Positions 9,176-16,387 of a stretch of DNA of 64,000 nucleotides are shown piece by piece (the first letter of the stretch is position 1; every line of letters begins with the position of its first letter). Made by a program: the position numbers and the translations under genes. The stretch covers positions 62,001-126,000 of the forward strand of contig QOZR01000006.1 in assembly GCA_003576685.1 (NCBI GenBank), in the 5' to 3' direction. The DNA is from Virgifigura deserti. Lineage in GTDB: Bacteria > Pseudomonadota > Alphaproteobacteria > Dongiales > Dongiaceae. The notes beneath the pieces were generated by a model that saw only the letters and a list, made by a program, of their open reading frames with translations, did not search any database and had not been told where the DNA came from.

Positions 9176-9555
9176 GCCCTGTCGCTCCCCTGACCGCTCC
9201 CGGGCTTGAAAATGGCGATCGGGCGAATCTCGAACGCCCCTGCCGAGCTGCTCGCGCGCGCCAGGTCCCGAGCGGTCTCGATCGCTTCGTCCAGCGTGGA
9301 ACAGTCGACGACGTAGAAGCCGAGGAGCTGCTCCTTGGTCTCGGCGAAAGGGCCGTCGATCACTAAAGGCTCGCGGCCTTTCCTGATGGTGGTCGCCGCG
9401 GTCGTCGGCAACAGGCGGGCGACCGGCCCGAGCCTGCCTTCCGCGGCCAGCTTCTGCTGCACGACCGCGAGCTTGGCCATGACAGCATCGTCCTCCTCCT
9501 TGGTCCAGGATCCGACGACGTCTTCGGAATCGTAGCAGAGAATGGCATAGAGCAT
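9172..9555 (-). CDS. YCII-related DGPF-domain protein
   Basis: A 127-residue protein of the YCII/DGPF family. The name-giving motif IDGPFAETKEQLLGFYV is present, as is the start MLYAILCYDSE. The biochemical function of these partners of ECF42 sigma factors is not established. The start at 9555 follows GAGGAAT; longer readings extend into the promoter. It is the first gene of the operon and is translationally coupled to the sigma factor. The candidate autoregulatory promoter lies immediately upstream at 9573-9606. Confidence 0.92.
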   Translation of the reverse strand: MLYAILCYDSEDVVGSWTKEEDDAVMAKLAVVQQKLAAEGRLGPVARLLPTTAATTIRKGREPLVIDGPFAETKEQLLGFYVVDCSTLDEAIETARDLARASSSAGAFEIRPIAIFKPGSGQGSDRA

Positions 9556-9572
9556 GGGGTCATTCCTCGTTT

Positions 9573-9606
9573 CCCTAAGGACGAACGAGTATGCCCGTTG
9601 CCGACA
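9573..9606 (-). promoter_or_regulatory. Candidate autoregulatory ECF promoter before the DGPF-sigma operon
   Basis: On the minus strand TGTCGG (complement of 9601-9606), a 17-base spacer, then CGTCCTTAGGG (complement of 9573-9583). The 11-base downstream block is identical to that before the SnoaL gene. The predicted start of transcription leaves a leader of about 15-20 bases before the DGPF ATG, which carries a GAGGAA ribosome site. Sigma factors of this type usually activate their own operon. Confidence 0.72.
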
Positions 9607-9716
9607 AAGCCCCAATATAAAAACCGTGTATAAAAACTGCTGCTGTCGACCCCAGCCGATCCGTGCCCGCCGATCCGTTCTTGAAGCGCCGTCGCCGTTC
9701 GCCTATTTGGGAGATC

Positions 9717-10265
9717 ATGTCTGAGACAACATCCCCCACCTGGCACGGCACCACGATCCTGTCCATCCGCAAGGGCCCGCATGTCGTGGTCGCCGGCGAC
9801 GGGCAGGTGAGCTTCGGCCAGACCGTCATGAAGTCCAACGCGCGCAAGGTGCGCCGCCTCGGCAAGGGCGACGTGATCGCCGGCTTCGCCGGAGCGACGG
9901 CCGACGCGCTGGCGCTGTTCGAGCGGCTTGAGGCGAAGCTCGAGCAGCATCCGGGCCAGCTCGCCCGCGCCTGCGTCGAGCTGGCCAAGGACTGGCGGAC
10001 CGACCGCTATCTCCGCCGGCTCGAGGCGATGATGGCCGTCGCCGACCCCCAGGTCAGCCTGGTGATGACCGGCAATGGCGACGTGCTGGAGCCGGAGGAC
10101 GGGCTGATCGGCATCGGCTCCGGCGGCGCCTATGCGCTGGCCGCCGCGCGCGCGCTGATCGACGTCGACGAGATGGATGCCGAGGCGATCGCCCGCAAGG
10201 CGATGAAGATCGCCGCCGACATCTGCGTCTATACCAACCAGAATGTGATCATCGAAAGCCTATGA
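9717..10265 (+). CDS. hslV: ATP-dependent protease peptidase subunit HslV
   Basis: A 182-residue threonine peptidase that forms the dodecameric core of the HslUV (ClpQY) protease. [12 protein letters not shown] shows the catalytic threonine, probably Thr12 after removal of a short propeptide as usual in this class. Further proteasome-fold signatures are [26 protein letters not shown] and [16 protein letters not shown]. The start at 9717 is preferred over a GTG 18 codons upstream that gives an arginine-rich extension. The TGA overlaps the hslU ATG by four bases. Confidence 0.97.
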   Translation: MSETTSPTWHGTTILSIRKGPHVVVAGDGQVSFGQTVMKSNARKVRRLGKGDVIAGFAGATADALALFERLEAKLEQHPGQLARACVELAKDWRTDRYLRRLEAMMAVADPQVSLVMTGNGDVLEPEDGLIGIGSGGAYALAAARALIDVDEMDAEAIARKAMKIAADICVYTNQNVIIESL

Positions 10266-11632
10266 CCGCCGAACCGAAAATCTCCGCGGCCGTCCTGCCG
10301 GAGCAGCACGCCGAGACCGCGCCCGCCGCCTTCAGCCCGCGCGAGATCGTTTCCGAGCTCGACCGCTTCATTGTCGGCCAGAACGACGCCAAGCGCGCCG
10401 TTGCGATCGCGCTGCGCAACCGCTGGCGCCGTCAGCAGCTTCCCGAGGAGATGCGCGAGGAGGTGCTGCCGAAGAACATCCTGATGATCGGCCCGACCGG
10501 TGTCGGCAAGACCGAGATCGCGCGCCGCCTGGCGAAGCTGGCGCAGGCGCCGTTCCTGAAGGTCGAGGCGACGAAGTTCACCGAGGTCGGCTATGTCGGC
10601 CGGGACGTCGAGCAGATCGTCCGGGACTTGGTCGAGATCTCGATCACCATGACCCGCGACCGCTTGCGCCGGCAGGTCGAGGCCAAGGCCGAGATCCACG
10701 CCGAGGAGCGGGTTCTGGACGCGCTGGTCGGCGAGAATTCCAGCGCCGAGACGCGCGCCAAGTTCCGCCGCATGCTGCGCGCTGGCGAGATCAACGACCG
10801 CGAGATCGAGGTCCAGGTCAAGGAAAGCGGCGCCGGCACTCTGCCGACCTTTGAGATCCCCGGCATGCCGGGCGCCAGCATGGGCATGCTGAACCTGAAC
10901 GACATCCTGGGCCAGGCCTTCGGCGGCCGCACCAAGCCGCGGCGCATGACCGTGGCCGATTCCTACCAGGTGCTGATCGCCGAGGAGAGCGACAAGCTGC
11001 TCGACCAGGAAAAGGTCGTGGCCGAGGCGATCGAGGCGGTGGAACAGAACGCGATCGTCTTTCTCGACGAGATCGACAAGATCACCGCCCGCTCGGAGCG
11101 GATGGGCGCCGACGTCAGCCGCGAGGGCGTGCAGCGCGACCTGCTGCCGCTGATCGAGGGGACGCAGGTCAACACCAAACATGGCACGGTCAAGACCGAC
11201 CATATCCTGTTCATCGCATCGGGCGCCTTCCACCTTGCCAAGCCCTCGGACCTGCTGCCGGAGCTGCAGGGCCGGCTGCCGATCCGGGTCGAGCTCGCCG
11301 CGCTGACGCGTGACGACTTCAAGCGCATCCTGACCGAGCCGGAAGCGAGCCTGATCAAGCAGTACCGGGCGCTCCTCGCGACCGAGGAGGTGACGCTCGA
11401 CTTCACCGACGATGCGATCGACGCGCTCGCCGACCTCGCCGCCGAGATCAACAGCGCGATCGAGAACATCGGCGCCCGGCGCCTGCACACGGTGATGGAG
11501 CGCCTGCTCGAGGAGATCAGCTTCACCGCCACCGACCAGACCGGCGCCCGCATCACCATCGACGCGGCCTATGTCCGCGACAAGGTCGGCGCGCTGGCCA
11601 AGAACGCGGATCTGAGCAAGTTCATTCTGTAG
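10262..11632 (+). CDS. hslU: ATP-dependent protease ATPase subunit HslU
   Basis: A 456-residue AAA+ unfoldase that feeds substrates to HslV. Walker [10 protein letters not shown] is near residue 78, the pore loop [16 protein letters not shown] near 110, Walker [10 protein letters not shown] near 267, and the C-terminal sensor-2 segment in [15 protein letters not shown]. The conserved end (LSKFIL) that docks into HslV is intact. The N-terminal region before the conserved [15 protein letters not shown] core is about 20 residues longer than in E. coli. Coupled to hslV by ATGA. Confidence 0.98.
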   Translation: MTAEPKISAAVLPEQHAETAPAAFSPREIVSELDRFIVGQNDAKRAVAIALRNRWRRQQLPEEMREEVLPKNILMIGPTGVGKTEIARRLAKLAQAPFLKVEATKFTEVGYVGRDVEQIVRDLVEISITMTRDRLRRQVEAKAEIHAEERVLDALVGENSSAETRAKFRRMLRAGEINDREIEVQVKESGAGTLPTFEIPGMPGASMGMLNLNDILGQAFGGRTKPRRMTVADSYQVLIAEESDKLLDQEKVVAEAIEAVEQNAIVFLDEIDKITARSERMGADVSREGVQRDLLPLIEGTQVNTKHGTVKTDHILFIASGAFHLAKPSDLLPELQGRLPIRVELAALTRDDFKRILTEPEASLIKQYRALLATEEVTLDFTDDAIDALADLAAEINSAIENIGARRLHTVMERLLEEISFTATDQTGARITIDAAYVRDKVGALAKNADLSKFIL

Positions 11633-11899
11633 ACAATCGAAGTAGGGGCGACTACGCCCAGGCTGTGCGAAAACTCAGCATAACAGCAACGGTGCCCAGA
11701 CATCGCAGCACGGGAAAGCCGAGGCCAGCAATCACGACACGCACCAGCGCCGCGGGCGCAACGTAGTCGTCGATGCAGGACGGCAACACGCTGGTTTAGC
11801 CGCGGTCTGAGCCTTCGATGAAGCTCACTACCACCTCACCATAGTTGTCTCGTAGATGGCAGATTCGTGGGCGCCCCTCACAGCGAGGCGCCCGGCTCT
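11633..11899. other. Intergenic region between hslU and the SRPBCC gene
   Basis: 267 bases between two converging genes. It contains the left copy of the island-flanking inverted repeat at 11642-11674. No convincing terminator with a T-tract, RNA gene or start codon with ribosome site was found; frames open here are continuations antisense to the SRPBCC gene. Confidence 0.5.
11642..11674 (+). repeat. Left copy of imperfect inverted repeat flanking the MarR cluster
   Basis: GTAGGGGCGAC at 11642-11652, six bases, then CAGGCTGTGC at 11659-11668 and a GAAAA run. Both blocks recur with the same six-base spacing in inverse orientation at 14256-14289, 23 of 27 bases matching. Confidence 0.7.
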
Positions 11900-12328
11900 C
11901 TACGACGCGGCTTCCAGCAGCACCTTGAGCTTCGCCAGCTCGATATCGACCAGCTTGATCTGCTCGTCGAAGAAGGTGTCCGTGAAGCCGGGCGGCTGGA
12001 AGAACGTGATCATGAACTCCGCCCCGTCGCCGTTGCGCACCACCCGGGCAGGCACCGTCCAACTCGCTTGCGGGTCGATGAAATCGTGGTCGAGGATGCC
12101 ATGGCTTGCGTCGGCACGCATCCGCAGGCGGGCCATCCCGTGCGGGGTGACCATATCCCACCAATTGGGATCGTCGGTGCGACTGGTAGATTTGACATTC
12201 ACTATGGCCCAGCGCGGCCAGTTGCCCAGATCGGCCAGGAAACCGAAGGCGGCCTGCGGATCGCAAGCAATGCGAACCGTCTTGGTGACCGAACGGACTG
12301 TGGTGTGGGTATGGTTGGCGTCGAGCAT
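11900..12328 (-). CDS. SRPBCC family protein
   Basis: A 142-residue START/Bet v 1-like (SRPBCC) domain. VTKTVRIACDPQAAFGFLAD and LGNWPRWAIVNVKS form the typical first strand and helix, and ASWTVPARVVRNGDGAEFMI plus FFDEQIKLVDIELAKLKVLL the sheet and long C-terminal helix. Such proteins bind hydrophobic ligands in a cavity; polyketide-cyclase-like and AHSA1-like members exist and the substrate here is unknown. It follows the VOC gene within the leftward MarR-headed cluster and is probably co-transcribed. Confidence 0.8.
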   Translation of the reverse strand: MLDANHTHTTVRSVTKTVRIACDPQAAFGFLADLGNWPRWAIVNVKSTSRTDDPNWWDMVTPHGMARLRMRADASHGILDHDFIDPQASWTVPARVVRNGDGAEFMITFFQPPGFTDTFFDEQIKLVDIELAKLKVLLEAAS

Positions 12329-12383
12329 AGTCGGATTCTTTCAGGATGTCGTTAGAGCAGCGAAAGTGCTGCAGGCAGCGCGG

Positions 12384-12750
12384 TCATGCGGCGACGTGGC
12401 AGACGGCTTCCAGGTTGTTGCCGTCCGGATCGATCACGAACGCCGCGTAGTAATTCGCGTGATAGTTCGCTCTCAGGCCCCGGCTTGCCGTTGTCGGTCG
12501 CCCCTGCGACAAGGGCGGCCCCGTAGAAGGCTTCGACGGCGGCACGGTCCTCCGCCGACAGGGCGATATGGATGCCACTCGGCTTGGTCTTCGACGCGCC
12601 GATCCAGAGCGCGGCGGCACCATTCCGGCCGAATCCCGCGCCTCCCTCCCACGCGAAAAGCTTCGTGTAGCCGAGCGGTACCAGCACCGCCTCGTAGAAG
12701 CGCACGAGCGCGTTAAACTGCGTGGTACGAAGTCCGATATGGTCGAGCAT
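12384..12750 (-). pseudogene. Frameshifted VOC (glyoxalase-like) family gene
   Basis: The first part (MLDHIGLRTTQFNALVRFYE through SGIHIALSAEDRAAVEAFY) and the last part (NYYAAFVIDPDGNNLEAVCH) belong to one VOC-fold protein but lie in different frames. Similarity switches at the run of four G (C on the plus strand) at 12478-12481: one base fewer would restore a protein of about 121 residues. Both halves are otherwise well conserved, so the lesion is recent or a sequencing error in a homopolymer. Intact relatives are small metal-binding dioxygenase, isomerase or resistance-type enzymes. Without the shift correction the product would end in an unrelated tail at 12352. Confidence 0.8.
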
Positions 12751-12786
12751 GGTGAATTCCCTTCATCGATAGAGGTGGCGCGGATT

Positions 12787-13230
12787 CTATTTGGCGAGCG
12801 AGACCAGGGTGGCGCCGATGCAGATCAGCAGTGTGCCGCCCATGGTCATGGGGACGTCGAGGGAACGCCACTCGCCGAAGGCCAGGGCGCCGACCGTCAC
12901 GGCCACCAGCGCGTTGGCGTTCGTCAGTGGCGCGACCACGGAGACCGGCAGCTTCAACGTCCCGAAGCCATAGGAGATGCAGGCGATTGCGGCGGACCAG
13001 GTCAGTGCCATGGCGATCGCCCAGCCGACCGCGCCCGATACCCGCAGGCCGCCCGCCTGACCGGTGAGCGCCACGCTAATCCAGCCGACCAGCGCGATCG
13101 TGGTGCCGATCACCGCAAGATAGGTGGGGATGGAGGCCCCGGCGGCTATGCTGGAGCGCATCAGCACCGTGCCGAGGCCGAGAAAGAGCGCGGGTAGCAC
13201 CCCGCCCACCAGGATGCCGGTGGCGTTCAC
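12787..13230 (-). CDS. Small EamA/DMT-like membrane protein
   Basis: A 147-residue hydrophobic protein with four to five predicted transmembrane helices (GILVGGVLPALFLGLGTVLM, YLAVIGTTIALVGWISVAL, AIAMALTWSAAIACISYGF, VVAPLTNANALVAVTVGALA, MTMGGTLLICIGATLVSL). The pattern TNANALVAVTVGALAFGEW is typical of EamA-type transporters. Only one EamA repeat is present, so it would work as a dimer. The GTG start at 13230 overlaps the stop of the DUF1398 gene by GTGA. Substrate unknown. Confidence 0.78.
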   Translation of the reverse strand: MNATGILVGGVLPALFLGLGTVLMRSSIAAGASIPTYLAVIGTTIALVGWISVALTGQAGGLRVSGAVGWAIAMALTWSAAIACISYGFGTLKLPVSVVAPLTNANALVAVTVGALAFGEWRSLDVPMTMGGTLLICIGATLVSLAK

Positions 13231-13646
13231 GGCTTCGCGGCCGGCTGCGTACCAGGGAAATACTCGGTGTGGGTCTCGCCCGTGCGGCCATAATAGAGGA
13301 CCCGCTTGCCGATGAGTGAGACCAGGTAGCCGGCGCACCCTGCCCCCGCCACCTTGGCGCAGAAGCCCTTGTAAGTGTAGCCGGGGACCAGCGCTTGGGC
13401 CTCGCGGAGCGCCTCCTTGATCACGGCGGTGTCGAACCTTTCTGCGACCGGTCCGGTCCGCTCCGTTTCCAGCTCGGTCGCCGCGCCGTCCGGCATGTAA
13501 TAGGCACGGGTCGAGCGACGGAAATCGACCGCATAGCCGTCAAAGCCGGCCTCCACCAGCATCCGCACGCTTTCGGGAAAGGTCATCTCGCCGGATTCGG
13601 AGCCCTGGAGGGTGGCGCGGGCGACATCTTGCCAATTCGCGTTCAT
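13227..13646 (-). CDS. DUF1398 family protein
   Basis: A 139-residue DUF1398 (YbcV-like) protein. Conserved segments include MTFPESVRMLVEAGFDGYAV, a YYMPDG turn, VIKEALREAQ and a C-terminal VLYYGRTGETHTEYFPG. Function is unknown for the family; members are predicted to be small cytoplasmic proteins. It lies 37 bases after the marR-like gene and overlaps the downstream membrane protein gene by four bases, so the three form one transcription unit. Confidence 0.85.
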   Translation of the reverse strand: MNANWQDVARATLQGSESGEMTFPESVRMLVEAGFDGYAVDFRRSTRAYYMPDGAATELETERTGPVAERFDTAVIKEALREAQALVPGYTYKGFCAKVAGAGCAGYLVSLIGKRVLYYGRTGETHTEYFPGTQPAAKP

Positions 13647-13683
13647 GTCAGCGTCCTTTCGTGGAGTTGAAAAATGTTCGCCA

Positions 13684-14145
13684 TCAGTCGACGGGCAGCG
13701 ATTTGAGACCGCGTTTCTCGACGATCTCCCGCAGGATGCGGAGCAGCGCCGCGCGGTCCTTCGATCTCAGGTGATCGAAGAATTCTGCATCGTTGGCATC
13801 GGCCAGCGCGGCCAGTTCGGGCACCAGGGCGCGGCCAGCGGACGTGAGGGCGAGCGTCTGCGCCCGCCCGTCTTTCGGGTCGGCGGCACGCACCAGCATG
13901 GACTTGGCGATCAGCCGGTCAGCCAGCTTGGAGATGGCGCCGCGCGTCATGCCCATGCGCTCGGCCAGGTGGCTTGGGGCGAGGGCCTCCTCGTCGAGGA
14001 GCTGGCGCATCAGCACCCATTCCGCCACCGTCACGCCATGCGCCTCCACCTTGCGGGCGAAAGCCTGCGAGACATGGTTGGAGACATAGCGCAGCCAATA
14101 GCCGAGATGGTCGGTCAGGTCTGAAGCGGAATGGGTGGATGACAT
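13684..14145 (-). CDS. MarR family transcriptional regulator
   Basis: A 153-residue winged-helix repressor. The DNA-binding part reads LAPSHLAERMGMTRGAISKL followed by the wing ADPKDGRAQTLALTSAG; flanking helices form the dimer interface. The start at 14145 has an AAGGAG ribosome site that lies against the edge of a large palindrome at 14156-14199, the probable operator. Bound regulator would therefore cover promoter and leader of its own gene and of the DUF1398, EamA-like, VOC and SRPBCC genes behind it. The ligand is unknown. Confidence 0.92.
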   Translation of the reverse strand: MSSTHSASDLTDHLGYWLRYVSNHVSQAFARKVEAHGVTVAEWVLMRQLLDEEALAPSHLAERMGMTRGAISKLADRLIAKSMLVRAADPKDGRAQTLALTSAGRALVPELAALADANDAEFFDHLRSKDRAALLRILREIVEKRGLKSLPVD

Positions 14146-14155
14146 GAGGGCTCCT

Positions 14156-14199
14156 TAGTTGACTAGGAAACTATCATTAAGAAGCTTCCTAGTCAACTA
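14156..14199. promoter_or_regulatory. Double-palindrome operator upstream of the MarR gene
   Basis: Perfect 14-base arms TAGTTGACTAGGAA (14156-14169) and its reverse complement (14186-14199), separated by 16 bases. Each arm is itself nearly palindromic (TAGTTGACTA), the usual shape of a MarR dimer site, so two dimers could bind. The left arm borders the AAGGAG ribosome site of the marR-like gene. Confidence 0.8.
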
Positions 14200-14255
14200 G
14201 ACAGCGGTGCTCTGACATGAAGACGGTTACCGTCCAAGCTCAGCCCGAAACGAAG

Positions 14256-14289
14256 ATTTTCTGCACAGCCTGCGCCGGGTCGCCCCTAC
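14256..14289 (-). repeat. Right copy of imperfect inverted repeat flanking the MarR cluster
   Basis: Reverse complement reads GTAGGGGCGAC (14279-14289), six bases, CAGGCTGTGC (14263-14272), then GAAAAT. It includes the stop codon of the HTH gene. It mirrors 11642-11674. Confidence 0.7.
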
Positions 14290-14645
14290 GCCGTGCTTTC
14301 ATCCAGTTCCGCCAGTAATCGCCCGATCGTCTCCGCATCCAGCCGGGCGATCACCTCGGCTAGCCGGTTCGCGAGTTCCGTCGCCTGCGGGCTGAGGCCC
14401 GCAGTGTCGACGACGACGCGCGGATGGGAGAGTTCGGCAAGGCGCTTCAGCTCGTCGACATCGTCCCAGGCGAGGTTGAAATAGGCCGAGATCTGCTGCA
14501 CGAACACGCCGCTCGGCCGGCCGCGATTGCCATGCTCCAGCGCCGAGAGATAGGCCGACGACACCCCGAGCGCCGCCGCCATATCCTTCAGCAGCACGCC
14601 GCGCGCGGCGCGCAGGTCGCGGAGCTTTCGTCCGAAGGGCGTCAT
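14286..14645 (-). CDS. XRE-type helix-turn-helix protein
   Basis: A 119-residue protein with an N-terminal HTH: FGRKLRDLRAARGVLLKDMA, then ALGVSSAYLSALEHGNRGRP. The C-terminal half is helical (ELANRLAEVIARLDAETIGR), perhaps for dimerisation. It overlaps the smr gene by ATGA and is the last gene of the lut-smr transcription unit. Such short HTH proteins downstream of smr recur in related bacteria. Target genes are unknown. Confidence 0.88.
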   Translation of the reverse strand: MTPFGRKLRDLRAARGVLLKDMAAALGVSSAYLSALEHGNRGRPSGVFVQQISAYFNLAWDDVDELKRLAELSHPRVVVDTAGLSPQATELANRLAEVIARLDAETIGRLLAELDESTA

Positions 14646-15214
14646 CGCTCGCGTTTCCGTTTCAAGAGAACATAAAGCGCGCCCAGGCCGCCGTCGCGCT
14701 GCTGCGCATAGTCGAAGGCCAGCAAATGCTCGCGGTTGGGCGATTCGTTCAGCCAGCGCGGCACCGCCTCGCGCAGGACTCCGAGGCCCTCGCGATAGAG
14801 TCCCTTGCCGGTGATCACCAGGACGCAGCGCTTGTTCGCCGCCACCGCCCGGGCAATGAAGGCGTTCAGCCGGGCATGCGCCTCCGCCTGGGTCATGCCG
14901 TGAAGGTCGAGACGCGCCTCTATCGGCAGGCGGCCGCGGCTGAGCCGCTCGGCTTGGCGGCGGTCCAGCCCTTCGCTTCGGCCATGGCCGAGTTCGGAGG
15001 ACCGGCGGCGCGCGGCCGGTGAAGGTGGGGCGGGCGACGGGGCGGCGGGGACTGAGCGGGGCGGCGTCGCCGGCGGCGGCGCATGCCGCTCGGCCGGCGG
15101 CAGGGCGGGTGCCGATGGCTCCGATGCGTCGCGGCCGGGCAGGGGCTTCGCATCCCGCATCGCGGCGCGCCACAGATCCAGCTCAGCCTCGCTAGCGCGT
15201 CGCTTCTTGCTCAT
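14642..15214 (-). CDS. Smr domain protein
   Basis: A 190-residue protein with a charged and proline-rich N-terminal half and a C-terminal Smr domain (about 105-188). The domain shows the DLHGMT motif and ITGKG turn and ends in GALYVLLKRKRER. Smr domains are nicking endonuclease or nucleic-acid binding modules related to MutS2. The start at 15214 lies 23 bases inside the end of lutC, giving MSKKRRASEAELDLWRAAMR, the usual N-terminus of alphaproteobacterial members. In relatives smr commonly follows mltA directly; here AAA and lut genes lie between. Confidence 0.92.
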   Translation of the reverse strand: MSKKRRASEAELDLWRAAMRDAKPLPGRDASEPSAPALPPAERHAPPPATPPRSVPAAPSPAPPSPAARRRSSELGHGRSEGLDRRQAERLSRGRLPIEARLDLHGMTQAEAHARLNAFIARAVAANKRCVLVITGKGLYREGLGVLREAVPRWLNESPNREHLLAFDYAQQRDGGLGALYVLLKRKRER

Positions 15215-15884
15215 CGACGAGGAGGATATGCAGTCGCCGGGGGCCATGCGCGCCCATCTGCAGCGTCTGCTCGATGTCGGCGCTGCGCGACGGCCCGGTG
15301 ATCAGGTTCACCGTGCGCGGCATGGCCGCCGCACCGAAGCGGGCACGGAGCAGCGGCCAGACGTTCTCATAAGCGCCGACGATGTCGCCGGCCTCGAGCA
15401 GCACGATATGGGTGTCGGGGAGGAAGTTGAGGGTGGTCGGCGTCTCGGCCCCGGACAACAGGACGAGCGTGCCGGTTTCGGCGATTCCGGCGAAGGCCGG
15501 CGTCAGGGAGACCGGATCGGACCCATCGCTGCGCCCCGTGCTGATGGAGAGCAGCGGCCGGCCGGCCCAGGGCAGCGACTGGAGGCGCGGATCGGGGGCA
15601 AGGCGGAGCGCGGCCGGCAGATTCTCCCGTGCGAGATAATCGGTGACGGCGCCTGGTACGTCTCTCAGGCTCGGGAGATGCGTTACGGTGGCTGCCGCCT
15701 CCTCGGCCATTTTCAGGAATTGCGCCACGCGCGCCCTGCCGTCGGACCGGCTCCGGGCCGGGATCAAGCCGGGCTTCGGCGCCGCGAGGCGCGCCTCCAG
15801 CGCGACCCGGTCCGCCTCCGGAAGGACATCCCGCCGCAGGGAGCGGCGCAAGGCATCGAGAATCTGCTGGCGCGCTGCGCTCAT
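15192..15884 (-). CDS. lutC: Lactate utilisation protein C (LUD domain)
   Basis: A 230-residue LUD-domain subunit of the LutABC L-lactate oxidising complex. Typical segments are GIAETGTLVLLSGAETPTTL, LPDTHIVLLEAGDIVGAYEN and NLITGPSRSADIEQTLQMGA with its conserved GPSRTADIE-like motif and HGPRRLHILLVDE end. It is separated from lutB by a 165-residue membrane protein gene and overlaps the smr start. No lactate permease or LutR-type regulator is adjacent. Confidence 0.93.
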   Translation of the reverse strand: MSAARQQILDALRRSLRRDVLPEADRVALEARLAAPKPGLIPARSRSDGRARVAQFLKMAEEAAATVTHLPSLRDVPGAVTDYLARENLPAALRLAPDPRLQSLPWAGRPLLSISTGRSDGSDPVSLTPAFAGIAETGTLVLLSGAETPTTLNFLPDTHIVLLEAGDIVGAYENVWPLLRARFGAAAMPRTVNLITGPSRSADIEQTLQMGAHGPRRLHILLVDEQEATR

Positions 15885-15889
15885 CGCGG

Positions 15890-16387
15890 TTATTCCGTAT
15901 CCGAAACGGTTTCGCCGGGTGCCGGGGTCGGTGCCGGGGCGGGCATCAAGTGATCGCGCGCGAAGGCCTGCCAGTCGCCGTCCGGCGAGATGCAGTCCCG
16001 GGCCGGGTCACGGGTCGACCGCAAGGCGAGGCCGCCGAGCCGCCATAGCGCCTGCCAATCCTCCAGCTTCGCCAGCGCGAGCGCTCGCGTCCGGTCCATG
16101 GTGCGCTGCTTGTTTCGTGGGCGGAGCACGAACAGGAGCAGGCCCATGCCGGCCAGCAACGCCAACGTGCCCGCGACCGGGCCGACGGCGAAGAGGACAT
16201 AGAGCGACAGAACCAGGATGACGAAGGGCGGCACAACGATGTCGGTCGTGCGGAAACCCGGCGCGCCGGTGCGGTTGACGGCGCGAAAGCTGACGGCGAT
16301 CTCGACCTCGCCCGCCGCATGGGCGCGGACGATCGCCCGGTGCAGGCTCGCGGCGTCCCAAGCCGGATGTTGCATATCGGAACTCAT
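15890..16387 (-). CDS. Membrane protein inserted between lutB and lutC
   Basis: A 165-residue protein not assigned to a named family. It has a soluble N-terminal part (WDAASLHRAIVRAHAAGEVE), two adjacent transmembrane segments (TTDIVVPPFVILVLSLYVLF and VGPVAGTLALLAGMGLLLFV) and a C-terminal part with RALALAKLEDWQALWRLGGL and a proline-rich tail. The ATG overlaps the lutB stop by ATGA and lutC follows after five bases, so it is expressed with the lactate genes. It could anchor the Lut complex at the membrane; this is inference from position only. Confidence 0.75.
   Translation of the reverse strand: MSSDMQHPAWDAASLHRAIVRAHAAGEVEIAVSFRAVNRTGAPGFRTTDIVVPPFVILVLSLYVLFAVGPVAGTLALLAGMGLLLFVLRPRNKQRTMDRTRALALAKLEDWQALWRLGGLALRSTRDPARDCISPDGDWQAFARDHLMPAPAPTPAPGETVSDTE

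Noticed and set aside
12352..12383. Extended reading of the VOC frame to a stop at 12352 as a genuine C-terminus
   Set aside because: The tail after the frameshift is unrelated to VOC proteins, while the true C-terminus is visible in the adjacent frame ending at 12384.
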